Source: Sequoia sempervirens (taxonomy: Eukaryota > Streptophyta > Pinopsida > Cupressales > Cupressaceae). Taken from it: DNA of 64,000 bases. The notes under the pieces were generated by a model. That model searched no databases and was not told the origin of the DNA. It saw nothing but the letters and a program-made list of their open reading frames with translations. The position numbers and the translations under genes were made by a program. Every line of letters starts with the position of its first letter. Position 1 is the first letter of the stretch. Shown one piece after another: positions 12,040 to 23,380 of the stretch. Where the stretch lies: assembly GCA_007258455.2 (NCBI GenBank), contig VDFB02047230.1, forward strand, positions 158,542,635 to 158,606,634, given 5' to 3'.

Positions 12040-12600
12040 AGTCAACAAGATGGAGGGAATTCTTATATAAGGATAATTTTCAATGTTGCGGGTACCAGAT
12101 TTAATGCCAAATACAATGGAAACATTGAAATTCCCTAGTAGTATTTATGTTAAGGAAATTTTCTTTAGATGCGAGGATTCAAAGCACATCAACCATGTGG
12201 TACAAATGATTAAATCCTAGAGACGATTTGTAGCAATGAAAGAGTCTGAAAAGGCAGAGAGAGATACATTGGTGACCCAGAAGAAACTTCAACTTTCAAA
12301 AACAAAGCCAATTAGGCTGGCAGATGTGTGGATCAGGCTAGCATTTGGTGGAAGAGGATGAAAGATGATTGGAACTCTAGAGGCCCACCATAATGGATTT
12401 TGGTATTCAACCATGAGAGAAAAAGAGAGAGTTGATATCATGTATCAAAACATTAAGCATGCATTCTTGCAGCAAGCGGAGAAGGAGATGATTACTTTGC
12501 ATCATTTTCATTTTCATAACCATATCATGGTGTGGGAACCAAGAATACATAGGATGTCTAGTTTTATGTGGAGGTAATGGATGTGGTCCAAAATTTAGGA
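12040..12600 (+). pseudogene. SPT16 pseudogene, internal part (out of order)
   Basis: This fragment encodes a part of SPT16 that should lie upstream of the previous fragment: an IRIIFNVAGT-like strand, SIYVKEIFFR, HINHVVQMIKS, then RDTLVTQKKLQLSKTKPIRLADVW and on into the same WIR...HHNGF...MDVVQNLGG region. Stops interrupt it (TAG near 12138, TAG near 12218, TGA near 12360). SPT16 order is therefore scrambled: the tail-containing fragment at 11088 precedes this one. After MDVVQNLGG the match ends at about 12600 and an unrelated 110-base tail follows. Confidence 0.8.
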
Positions 12601-13572
12601 GGGGAGATCCTGATGTCTGCCAAGAGGCATAAAGTGGGATGAATTAAGTTCGCCTACATGTCTGCCAAAGTTTACTTCCAATTTTTATGATTGTTTTTCT
12701 TGACTGTTAGAGAAGAAACTTCAACTTTCAAAAACAAATACAATTAGGCTGGCAAATGTGTGGATCATTCCAACATTTGGTGGAAGAGGATGAAAGATGA
12801 CTGGAACTCTGGAGGCCCATCATAATGGATTTCAGTATTCAACCATGAGAGAAGAAGAGAGTTGATATCATGTATCAAAACATTAAGCATGCATTCTTCC
12901 AACTAGTAGAGAAGGAGATGATTACTTTGCTTCATTTTCATTTGCATAACCATAGCATGGTGTGGGAACCAAGAAGACCAAGAATGTCGAGTTTTATGTG
13001 GAGGTAATGGATGTGGTCCAAAATTTAGGAGGGGAGATCCTGATGTCTACTAAGAGGCATAAAGTGAGATGAATTAAGTTCACCTACATGTCTACCAAAG
13101 TTTACTTCCAATTTTTATGACTATTTTTCTTGACTATTAGAGAAGAAACTTCAGCTTTAAAAAACAAAGCCAATTAGGCTAGCAGACGTGTGGATCAAGC
13201 CAACATTTGGTGGAAGAGGATGAAAGATGACTGGAACTCTGGAGGCCCACCATAATGGATTTTGGTATTCAACCATTAGAGTAGAAGAGAGAGTTGATAT
13301 CATGTATCAAAACATTAAGCATGCATTCTTCTAGCCAATGGAGAAGGAGATGATTACTTTGTTTCATTTACATTTGCATAACCATATCATGGTGTGGGAA
13401 CCAAGAAGACCAAGGATGTCCAGTTTTATGTGGAGGTAATGGATGTGGTCCAAAATTTAGGAGGGGAGATCTTGATGTCTGCCAAGAGGCATAAAGTGAG
13501 ATGAATTAAGTTCACCTACATGTCTGCCAAAGTTTACTTCCAATTTTTATGACTATTTTTCTTGACTATTAG
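12279..13572 (+). repeat. three tandem ~430-bp units containing an SPT16 exon-like segment
   Basis: Units at 12279-12710, 12711-13140 and 13141-13572. Each starts AGAAGAAACTTCA, carries about 320 bases of the SPT16 segment (KLQL to MDVVQNLGG), then a 110-base tail beginning GATCCTGATGTCT and ending with a pyrimidine-rich run and TTAG. The tail end resembles a splice acceptor (TTTTTCTTGACTGTTAG), so the unit looks like an exon plus shortened intron duplicated in tandem. All copies carry frame breaks. The copies differ by scattered substitutions. Confidence 0.8.
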
Positions 13573-15131
13573 AGCTTACAAATTTGAAATTTCTTTCTAG
13601 TCATTTTTATGAGGATATATTCAGCCAATGTGTAAGCACCTTGTGTTTTTATCACAAGCATCTGTGCATTGCAAGAATTTTGATTATCTATGGTCTACAA
13701 CTATGTCATCTCACTTATTGGATCTTCTATTTCTATGTTTTCTATGGCCTTCTTTGTTTGAAGTAGCACCTTTCAATCCTACCTCCTTTCCTTAGCTGAG
13801 AAGTTGATTTGAATTTGGAAATACTACACTTTAAAACTAGCTATGGTTTAAGGAGATCTATTCTAGCTTTTTCGTTGGCACCCTCAATCTTCAACAAGGA
13901 CTTAGATGCATGCACTAAAATGTAAGCTTTCAAACTTAGATTTGAATGTGCATAATTTGGTTGATTATGGTTTTAACAGGTAGTTTTCTTTACATGACTA
14001 TTCTGGATTGTCAATACATGTAATAGTGACTACATCCTTATCAAGTTTGGCTACCCTTATTCAAAATGCCTTAGCCTTTGTACTCGATACAAAGTTGTGC
14101 ATTGTTATTCGATTTTTGTAACATGTAGGACATTTAAGGGGTACAACATATAGAAATTTAGTACTGTCATCCAAGGAAAACTTACAGATGGTGTATCAAG
14201 AACAACAAAAAATTATTTTATTAGGGTTAATGCCTTCTTCCCCCACGCTACTGATATTTTCCCCAAAACATGTTTTTTTTATTATTTCAACGCATCTCAA
14301 AATTCAACGTATTGATTAACATTTGTTACGCATTTTAGTTGTTTATGCAAATGATGCATATATGTTAACTTGATCAGTGTTGTTACTTCAGTAGTTTGAA
14401 TTTTATGACAACCAACCATTACGCATTTCATCTACATCCTTCTACTATTTACTCATGCATATAAACGATCATATTGTAAATATAAGGTTTGAGCTCTATT
14501 TACTCATCCTACGCATCGATAAAATCAACACAAGAGATGAAAATTGACATATTAACACAACAATAACCAACTAAGTTATTGAAACTCAACTATTGATACC
14601 TCTTTTTCCATCCAGATTACAAAATCGTTCCACTTTTTGTTTTGTAACATATTCTTTTCAAATTGGTTTGGATGGCGGCAAAATTTCTCCTCTTGTCAAA
14701 ACATTGCACATGGACTACTTAAACTAATTAATATGCAATCATTTACTTTTTCCAAGGAAATAAAAAAAATATATCATTTAAAATATTAAATATACTTACA
14801 AATGTACAAATCAAGGCCTATAAAACTTTTTGGCCACTGCGATGCATGGCATGAAGTTTCTCAAGCCTAGCCTTGGAGGCCTTGTCCTGAAACATATTCT
14901 AATTCAATTTAACTATGTACAAATAAAATTTAAATATCGTTTAATAAATTTGATATAATCTTATTTGAAAATTCAAATACCTGCGTACTCTCCTCACCAG
15001 ACTTCCTCTATGCATCGTACTTCTCATATGCTTTTACAAGCTCTTTCCATACTTTCACACTTACATCAATTGGCCTTCTTGTCTACCTTAGCTCAGGAGG
15101 GATTTTTTTATCTTCTTTGTTTGGTTGCATC
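13573..15131. other. no clear gene; left flank of an LTR-element insertion
   Basis: Mostly AT-rich with no supported gene. From about 14830 to 15131 the minus strand has coding-like texture: a Lys/Glu-rich stretch with VKVWKELVKAYEKYDA and KARLEKLHAMHRSGQ. It continues across the LTR element into the sequence right of 23376, so an older minus-strand element was probably split there. I cannot name it. Confidence 0.35.
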
Positions 15132-15136
15132 GAAAT
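15132..15136. repeat. target-site duplication GAAAT (left)
   Basis: GAAAT immediately before the TG end of the element at 15137, matched by GAAAT at 23376-23380 immediately after its CA end. Confidence 0.9.
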
Positions 15137-15977
15137 TGTAGATAGGGAAAAATAAATCAGATTTAGTATTGAAAACAATAAACTAACTAAACCCTATCAA
15201 GCACAATAGAGTATGAAACAACACGAAAATCACAATAAGAAGCACAAATGCAAACTGATCTCCACGCTAACTCGATTTATCTCCATTGCTCTTCTCCACC
15301 TGCCTGAGAATGCGAGATTTTGAAGGGTTGACAATGGAGGAATGTTGGATGCTCATTCTTGCAGCATAATGACTTGATGATGAAGAATGATAGAGACGGA
15401 TTGAAGAATTATTTTGACAGAGTCAGGATACTAGATGAAAATTCCCCAAATGGCTTGTGAAAGGTTTGATTTATAGATTTTTGATGTGGACAGAGATAAG
15501 ATTTGATAAGACTGATAAGGATTTGACTTTTGACAAAAGAGGAAATACAATAAGATGAGATAAGATTTTCAAAAGATAGGAAGATTTTGATTTACTGTTT
15601 TAAAGAATTAAAACAAGATAAGATAAGATGTGAAAAGGTAGAAAGATTTTGATTCTCTTTTAAAGGAAATAAATCCTCAAAAGATGAGAAGGATAATTGA
15701 TGAATTATCTAATTAAATTAAATTAAATAGATGCACATGAGTTTCAATTTTGGAAAGAAAGCGAGAAGATATTTTTAAGATTTTATTAACTAAATAAATA
15801 TTTGATTTATTTAATTAATGTTGAATTTAAGATTTCATTAATTAAATAATATAAATTATTTAATTAACATTAGAAGAATTAATAGAAATGATTTAATTAA
15901 TTAAATAATATAAATTATTTAATTAACATTAGAGGAATTGATGAATTATGCATAGGAAGGGAATAAGTGAAATTAGA

Positions 15978-16142
15978 GCAATGAGTGCTAAGTGGACCAT
16001 TCAATATCATGAGAGATGGGTTCTTGTTGAACCACTACTCATGAAACATGGGTCAATGAGTTTGAATCGAAACTACACAGTTGAATCCTGATAGCAATAT
16101 CATAATTTGACACGCTGTGGAAAAATACCTCCTACTTATCAA
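15978..16142 (+). repeat. 165-bp direct repeat, copy 1, inside LTR
   Basis: Starts GCAATGAGTGCTAAG and ends CCTACTTATCAA. Copy 2 is at 16343-16507. By eye the two differ at one base (TTTGAATCG versus TTTGACTCG). They flank the 5S-like segment. Inner TG and CA ends (TGAGTG...TTATCA) would suit a miniature LTR element, but I see no primer site between them. Confidence 0.9.
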
Positions 16143-16246
16143 TTGATGAGCTAAAGGGGCTCTATTATGAATGGTTCATAAGGCACAACACTTGCTGAAG
16201 GTTTTGCAAATGGGGTAACAACTCAAGCGGGCTTAACCTTGGAGAA

Positions 16247-16324
16247 AACTCCTGGTTAAGCGCGCTTGAGCTGGAGCAAGTCTTGGGATGGGTGACCTCA
16301 CGGGACGGACCAGTGCTTCACCTC
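16247..16324 (+). pseudogene. 5S rRNA-like segment (3' two-thirds)
   Basis: Resembles plant 5S rRNA from the AACTCC...GTTAAGCGCGCTTG region onward: GTTAAGCGCGCTTGAGC (box A region), GGGATGGGTGACCTC (intermediate element and start of box C), CGGGA..GACCAGTG, ending near CACCTC. The internal RNA polymerase III promoter elements of 5S genes are thus largely recognisable, although several bases differ and the 5' third of 5S is missing or unrecognisable. It is not a functional 5S gene. 5S-derived modules are known from Cassandra retrotransposons and 5S-derived SINEs; here it lies between two 165-bp repeats inside a larger LTR. Confidence 0.75.
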
Positions 16325-16342
16325 TGTGAGCATCACCTAGAT

Positions 16343-16507
16343 GCAATGAGTGCTAAGTGGACCATTCAATATCATGAGAGATGGGTTCTTGTTGAACCAC
16401 TACTCATGAAACATGGGTCAATGAGTTTGACTCGAAACTACACAGTTGAATCCTGATAGCAATATCATAATTTGACACGCTGTGGAAAAATACCTCCTAC
16501 TTATCAA
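16343..16507 (+). repeat. 165-bp direct repeat, copy 2, inside LTR
   Basis: Second copy of the 15978-16142 repeat, after which the ordinary LTR sequence (AGATTTATTTAACTAATTAG) resumes. Confidence 0.9.
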
Positions 16508-16626
16508 GATTTATTTAACTAATTAGATGATGACATGGGTCCCTAGGGAAAAACATGATACAAAATGTCTAAACGATGCGATGTTGTGACAAGGTATCGT
16601 AAAAGGACAATTTTTTGATGTCTACA

Positions 16627-16640
16627 TTTTTCCCGTCTTT
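16627..16640 (-). promoter_or_regulatory. polypurine tract of the LTR element
   Basis: The minus strand reads AAAGACGGGAAAAA directly before the 3' LTR, as expected for the plus-strand primer of reverse transcription. Confidence 0.7.
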
Positions 16641-18586
16641 GAAGTGATGTTCGAGATGATATTTGTGTCGAGTAACATCATTTCAAAGAAGTTAAGGTAT
16701 GGATAGAGGAAAAATGGATAATGATAGAAAGATAGGATGACGATCGAATGATGATGCCCCCTCAAGAAGATAGGCGGGTTGAACAAACACGGGTAGGCTC
16801 TCGAAATGAAATGATAAAGGGAGGGATAAGATGAATGATGCAAGATAGAAAGTGGATAAAGGAGATGAATGATATGTTATGCTGCAATGAAGGTGAGCAA
16901 CCATGATGTTTGATGTAGCACTAGATGTTATGCACCAAGATATAAGGACCAAGGTGACAATGTATCTTGTGCCCTAGCGTAATACAACCTTGTCTAGACG
17001 TATGAGGAAGTAACTTTAGAGCATTAAAGTCCTAATGCACAAAAGGTATTATGTGACTTGAGATGCAAAGGATAATGCAAAAAGATATTCCAACATACAC
17101 AAGATATGAATATTTAGCTAGAATGATACAGATTTGATACAAATGCAAGATAAAATGATAACACACACAAGCAAGCATGCACAAATGATACAAAAAAAAA
17201 CAAGGTATTGCCCCTGTCAAGCTGTAAACCATTGATTGATTCATTGATTGATGATGATGATAGTGTCGTCATTGTGGGGAGCGACATGTCCCTAGATCAA
17301 CAAAAGGATGATGATAATTGATTGATTGACTTTGATTTGGTTTACGACAAGATTAGGATCAAGACCAAAGGATGTGATTAGATAATTTGACAAGATTGTT
17401 TGACTTGATTGGTATGGATTAAGGATTGACTTGCATTTGGATTATTGCTTGGAATTATTTGATGGATTTGATTGGATGAAATGGTTTTGATGAAGATGAT
17501 TGAGGGGATGATAGGATGTGATGAATTGAATAGAAGAATTGATGTGATTGGAATAATTTTATTGCTTGAAGTTTTGTTGGCTATTTGATTTTTTTGGTTT
17601 TTTTTTAGGACCTTTTTCCATTTTTTGTATTTTTAGAATATTCAAATTTTTTTTGGATTTTTGAAATGTTTTGATTTTTTATTTTTTTGTTTGAAATGTT
17701 TGAGGTGTCAAAGGATGAAAATTGGAGTAGCCTTTGTGCTAGATACTAATGACAAGGGGAAAACCAAGTCTAGGTGCAAGGAGATAGATGTGATTGATGG
17801 ATGAAAAGGTGGGTGATGGGAAAAGGGCTCATGATATATGGATGGATGGAAAGGATAGGTCATAGTGAATGGAATGGATGTATGCATCATAAGAGAGCAA
17901 GGACGTGATTTCCAAAGACTATGTTGCATAGGAATAACATGCCCCATTCTAGGTACAATACTTAGGATTTTTCATGACAAAGCTTATGAAAATAGGATAA
18001 TGATATGATTGGTTTAGAAGGATGAGGTATGTCAAGAGATACCCAAAACATGTTTCAACATGTTTCCCCTATGTCTTCATTAAGATCAAAAGAAGAAGAG
18101 TGGATGAATGGAATCAATATGATAGGTATGTATGATGGCTAAAGATGGTAGGTAGGATGAAAATGATATGACATGAAAATGATAGGTTGGATAGATAAGA
18201 CATTGTGCCCCCAAGTGTAAGTGACATAGAAGATCAACCTATGCATGATGCCTATTTGCTAGGTTTTCATCATGGCACTTATCCAGGGTGCCTGTTTACC
18301 AGGTTTTCACCGTTGGACGAAGGGATTTCTCTTTAATTTTTTTTTTTTGGATAGGAGAAGGAGAATATGGATAGGAGGGACTCAAGTGTCAAGTTCCATG
18401 AAAGGCGATAGTTCCACTAGATATGAATGTCATTGCATGGACCATGTCAAATGTCATTATGCTCATAGATGTTGGTAAGGGATGACATGAAAGAGAAATG
18501 GAGTAGGTAGATAATGAATTATGATGTGGATTATGGAGGAAAATAGTGGATTATGTGGGACTTATGCAAAATATGAATGAGGATAC

Positions 18587-20596
18587 TTAGCCAAAAGCAT
18601 GGACCATAGGAAGGTGGTGGGGGAGATATGTAGGATAATGAGTGAAGGATGAGGAGATTGAGGTATGTGGAATTGTCGTGAAATGGAAGGGAACCATGAC
18701 CAATGGTTGCACACATTGTGATAAACGTTGAATCTTTTGATGTGGATAGGGTGTGGGAATCAATGGAGATGTTTGCTTAGGAGATGGTGGATGTAGTGAT
18801 TTTGGTACCCACATAGGCTTAGTATTTTTATGAATTTTATTTTGCTTGTGGGTTTTAGGAATTTGAGACTTTTGAATGGAATGAGAATGTGGGGTAGAAG
18901 TGGATGGTTGGGATTTTTGTGATGTAGTTGCCTCATTTGACTTGCTTTCCTTTTTCTTAGGGACCCAAACCAATTTAGTTTTGGCCTTTACTTTTGGAGG
19001 TATGGGCTTATATAACTTTTTAGATGGATTTTTCTTTGAATTTTTGCAATTGTATGCTAAGGCATTAGGACCTTTAGAATTTTTGAGTTTATGTGTAGAG
19101 GCATCCAAATTTTTATTTTGGAATCCCTTGGGTTTGGTGGAATGAGTGAAAGATTTATGTTTAGACAATGTGTGCATTGATTGGTCACAATTAAGATGTT
19201 TAGAGGATTTATGGATAAATGGATAAGAGGATTGAATGGTAGGAATATTAGGTGTTGGGAGTAAGGGTGGTAAAGTGGATGGAGGGAAATTAGGAGTTGG
19301 AAGCAATGGTGGTAGAGTGGATCGAGGAATATTAGGAGTTGGAAGCAGTGGTGGTAGAGTGGATGGTGGAAGGTGTATGGTCACATGCTTTTGACATTTA
19401 TAAGATGATGGAGGAGGGATGAAAACATATGTTTTAGGTGTACGATAGGCTGTATGATGGAAAGTGGACTTAGGATGCATGGAGGAAATACCAACATCTT
19501 TAGGTTGTTGTCCTTGGGGTGTATGTCCAAGGCCATAAGAGCGTGGAGGGACTTTGACATGGATGGGCTCCAAAATACCTTGTTCATGAAGGTCTATACC
19601 TTTACCTTGGTGGTTCATATTGTGGAGTGTGCAATGGATAATGGGACTAGGTGTAGGTGGAACACTAGACACGAGTTCCTTATTGGATGGAGAAAATGAA
19701 GCAAGGGAAGATAATGGTTGTTTTTGTTCTAAGGAGGAACACTCATGAATGAGGGTGGAAATACCAATAGGATATGATGGAGGATCATTAGGATCTTGAT
19801 TAGTACTGTGTTCACATAGATCTAAGATATTTGTTTGATCTTCTATGTGTGCTTAGGAGGCATATGTCTTATCAAGGGAAGTGGATGTTGATGGATCATG
19901 GATAGGGCTAGGTAGGGGGTGGATAGGAGCAATGGAGGTTTCTTGCTCATAGATAGGTGAAGTGATAGGCTCTTGACCATGAAATGCATAAAGTTGGCTA
20001 AGAGGATCATCATGGTCTTCTTGATCATAAAATGGGTCTTGATCAAAGATGGAATATTGATCATGAATAGTATTAGGTATGTTATGAATGGAATCATTAG
20101 GAGGGTGTTGATCTTTATGTGGATAATGGGGTAATGTTTCCTCATGTTTAGGATTGTGCTCTTGACATACCTCATGACTTATTTGAATGGTGGTGGAAGG
20201 GGATTTCTCATGGAGATACTTGTCATGTTCTTGATGGTCAACAACATAGGAGCATGATAGAGGGTGACTTGGACTTACGAGGGGAGACTCTTGAATTGGC
20301 TCAAGGGGTTGGGGTATTTGGTGAAGTGTTTGAAGGAGGTTTTGAAGTTGGGATGCTAGGGCTTCGTGTTCGAATGTGGGCATGGTGTCACACATGTGTG
20401 TAAGCTCTTGCTTATTGATTTGTTCTTCAAAGTATGCAACATAGTTCATGTCATCATTAGAGGTGGTAGGAGGAGCCCCTCGAAGTATGATTTTAGGTTT
20501 TTGTTTTGTTTCATTATTTGAACTATAGAAAGGGAATCCTTGAATTATGATCTCGGGCTTAGGTTTAGGATTGGGCTTGTTTATGATTATGACCAT
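18587..20596 (-). pseudogene. ~670-codon ORF of the non-autonomous LTR element, one in-frame stop
   Basis: Two open stretches, 20596-19853 (247 codons) and 19672-18587 (361 codons), lie in the same frame. The intervening 60 codons are also readable after a single TAA near 19855, so the region is one ORF of about 670 codons with one visible nonsense mutation. The start ATG at 20596 is followed by a Lys/Pro-rich head; the middle is rich in His, Asp, Gln and Pro; the second half has near-repeats of STLPPLLPTPN (three copies), a Lys-rich basic patch with KLVWVPKKKE and later KPMWVPKS, and a Ser/Pro/His-rich end. No zinc knuckle, protease or polymerase motif is visible. It occupies the gag position of the element. 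A structural or RNA-binding role is only inference from position and basic patches. Confidence 0.6.
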
Positions 20597-21779
20597 TTTG
20601 ACAAGTGGTGACTAGGACTAGGTTGGTGATGGTGATGATGTGGAATGATAAGATTGGATGACTTGATTGATTAGGATGAAATGGATAGGATGTGAATGTG
20701 TTGGAAGAACGTGCAGAGTGACTTGTCTTTATGTGTTTGGTGTTTAGCTTGATTTGACAATGTTTAAATGAATGATCACACATGTACACACATAAATCAA
20801 TCATGCAAGACACATAAGCAAGTTTTAATTTTGAAATCTCAAGAATGTAATGATGATTATTAAACAAGCACACATGGAAGACACATCAACAAGCCCTATG
20901 AATAGTCAAGTGGGGTATGGCCAATTAGGTTTCAAGCTAGTTTGCACAAGGTTGACTAAATAATGATTTGGAAGAAAAATCTTGCCACACAGCTGGGAGA
21001 AAGGGGTAACCCACCCTTCACCTTCACTTCCCAAAGGTATAAAGTTCTTTGGGGCTTAGCCAAGAGTGACAAGATTTTAACTCCCAAACAAGCGTGTCTT
21101 TCAATTCACACTTTGATTGAGGTCATCCTCATGGGTGATGAAATCCCCTAGTAGGCCTCCTAGAAAGGGTTTGACAAAAGCAAAGCAAGTGAGGTGTTTG
21201 TGATCACACACACACTTGATTCACACTCACAGTTGTTAATTGACCCTTAGAAAGGAAATGTGTGCAAGAAAGCAATGAAGCACTCGTTCTTTTTAGATCC
21301 CAAATCAAATATGTAGGAAGACAGTGGTTAATTTTAGACCCAATTTTTGAAGTGTGATTGAAGATAAAATTCGTTTTAAGCCAATTTCAATGATGTGATC
21401 GAACAAGATTGATTTTATACCCCAATTTGAAATATGTGACAAACAAGATTAAGAGATTAAAAATAGAATGTGTGCACCTGATTATTCGCTTTCCAAATTG
21501 TTGTTGTGATTGATCCCAATGCTTTTCCAGCTCCGTATGATTCACCAACAAGTCACCAAGATAAAAAAAAAAGAAGTTACAAATGTGCTGGAACAAAAGT
21601 CATATGCGCTGAAGAATATATGAAAATTTGAGAAATTTGAAATTTTAAAAGTTGATAAAAACCTAAACCATTTGATATATTATGAAATTCTACCCCATTT
21701 CAAAAAAAAGCACTCCGAAAAAGACCAAAAAATGACCAATATACAACCATTTTAAGATTGACTAAAAAAACTGCTTAAA

Positions 21780-22370
21780 CATAAGTATATAAGCTAAAGC
21801 AGACCTTGTATGTGCTAAAACAGTGCTAGATGCACTAAAATAGTGTTAACTCTGTCAAATTTGATAAAACCTGCACCATTGGATAGCTTATGAAATTCTA
21901 CCCCATTTCAAAAAAAAACTCTGAAAAAGACCAAACAATGACCAAGATACGACCATTTTAAGATTGACTAAAAAAACTGCTAAAACAGAGGTATATGCAC
22001 TAAAACAGACCCTGTATACGCTAAAAAAGTGCTAGATGCATTAAAAAAAATTCCCATATGTGCTACAAAAAACCTTAAATGCACTAAAAAAAGTCCTAAA
22101 TGCGCTAAAAAAAATTAAAAAAATTAAAAAGAAAATTAAAAAAATAAAAATAAAAATAAAATAAATAAAATTTTAATGAAATGGACCGAGTATATGCACC
22201 ATTCTATTCCTTGCAAGTGCTAAATTAACTCTTAGAAGCGCCGAAACAGTCCCTAGATGCGCTGAAATATCTGCAAAAAAATAGAAACATTCAATTCCCA
22301 GATGTACTGTAGAAAGTATCAGATGCACTAAAACACCGATTTTTTTCGAAAGCCAAACTCCAGAATGCGG
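21780..22370. repeat. leader repeats with ATGCGCTAAAA-type motifs
   Basis: Loose repeats of about 15-25 bases built around (T)ATGCRCTAAAA(A/C), with CCTAGATGCGCT and CCTTAAATGC variants. They occupy the 5' leader of the element, just inside its primer site. The same family occurs in the gypsy element leader at 36040-36260 and 37360-37650. Confidence 0.7.
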
Positions 22371-22413
22371 AAACCTGTCAGAATGCTCTACAAGATGTTA
22401 AAATTGGGGAATA

Positions 22414-22432
22414 GGCCCCACGGTGGGTGCCA
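22414..22432 (-). promoter_or_regulatory. tRNA primer-binding site
   Basis: The minus strand reads TGGCACCCACCGTGGGGCC, two bases after the LTR end. TGGCGCC-type primer sites of this shape are typical of plant Ty3/gypsy elements. A close variant lies at 37735-37717. Confidence 0.75.
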
Positions 22433-22434
22433 AA

Positions 22435-23375
22435 TGTAGATAGGGAAAAATCAATCAGATTTAGTATTGAAAACAATAAACTAACTAACCCTATCAAGCA
22501 CAATAGAGTACGAAACAACACGAAAATTACAATAAGAAGCACAAATGCAAACCGATCTCCGCGCTAACTCGATTTATCTCCATTGCTCTTCTCCACCTGC
22601 CTGAGAATGCGGGATTTTGAAGGGTTGACAATGGAGGAATGTTGGATGCTCATTCCTGCAGCATAATGACTTGACGATGAAGATGATAGAGATGGATTGA
22701 AGAATTATTTTGACAGAGTCAGGATGCTAGATGAAGATTCCCCAAATGGCTTGTGAAAGGTTTGATTTATCGATTTTTGATGTGGACAGAGATAAGATTT
22801 GATAAGATTGATAAGGATTTGATTTTTGACAAAAGAGGAAATACAATAAGATGAGATAGATTTTCAAAAGATAGAAAGATTTTGATTTATTGTTTTAAAG
22901 GAATTAAAACAAGATAAGATAAGATGTGAAAAGATAGAAAGATTTTGATTCTCTTTTAAAGGAAATAAATCCTCAAAAGATGAGAAGGATAATTGATGAA
23001 TTATCTAATTAAATTAAATTAATTAGATGCACATGAATTTCAATTTTGGAAAGAAAGCGAGAAGATATTTTTAATATTTTATTAATTGAATAAACATTTG
23101 ATTTATTTAATTAATGTTAGATTTATGATTTCATTAATTAAATAATATAAATTATTTAATTAAAATTAGAAGAATTAATAGAAATGATTTAATTAACATT
23201 AGAGGAATTGATGAATTATGCATAGGAAGGGAATAAGTGATTAGTCAAATAATTAAGATTTATTTAACTAATTAGATGATGACATGGGTCCCTAGGGAAA
23301 AACATGATACAAGATGTCTAAATGATGTGATGTTGTGACAAGGTATCATAAGAGGACATTTTTTTGATGTCTACA
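22435..23375 (-). repeat. 5' LTR (minus sense)
   Basis: 941 bases, TGTAGATAGGG to TTTGATGTCTACA. It is the uninterrupted version of the LTR at 15137-16626. It is rich in ATTTAATTAA-type text in its second half. Confidence 0.9.
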
Positions 23376-23380
23376 GAAAT
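23376..23380. repeat. target-site duplication GAAAT (right)
   Basis: Pairs with 15132-15136. Confidence 0.9.

Larger units (their letters stand above)
15137..16626 (-). repeat. 3' LTR (minus sense), enlarged by an internal insertion
   Basis: Aligns with 22435-23375 at both ends but is 1490 rather than 941 bases long. The excess is about 537 bases (about 15971-16507) inserted after GGGAATAAGTGA. A TATA-like TATAAATC reads on the minus strand near 15468-15480, while the other LTR has CGATAAATC there. Confidence 0.9.
15137..23375 (-). mobile_element. complete LTR retroelement lacking pol (non-autonomous, gypsy-type primer site)
   Basis: Two similar LTRs (15137-16626 and 22435-23375), each beginning TGTAGA and ending TCTACA, are bounded by a perfect 5-bp target duplication. 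On the minus strand the right LTR is the 5' LTR. It is followed after two bases by a primer-binding site (22432-22414) and the left LTR is preceded by a purine tract (16640-16627). The 5.8-kb interior holds a long leader with GCGCTAAAA-type repeats and one long ORF (20596-18587). I find no protease, reverse transcriptase, RNase H or integrase motif in any frame. The element therefore needs enzymes from elsewhere. Shared primer-site and leader wording point to the gypsy family at 30.3-39.8 kb. Confidence 0.85.

Noticed and set aside
11088..13572. Functional SPT16 gene
   Set aside because: Segments are out of order, duplicated, frameshifted and contain stops.
16247..16324. Functional 5S rRNA gene
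   Set aside because: The 5' third of 5S is not recognisable and several conserved bases differ.
15978..16507. Complete Cassandra element
   Set aside because: In Cassandra the 5S region lies inside the LTRs. Here it lies between two repeats, with no primer site and no clear target duplication, so only a relationship is suggested.
21780..22370. CRISPR-like array of short repeats
   Set aside because: Repeats are degenerate and irregularly spaced, and lie in a plant retroelement leader.
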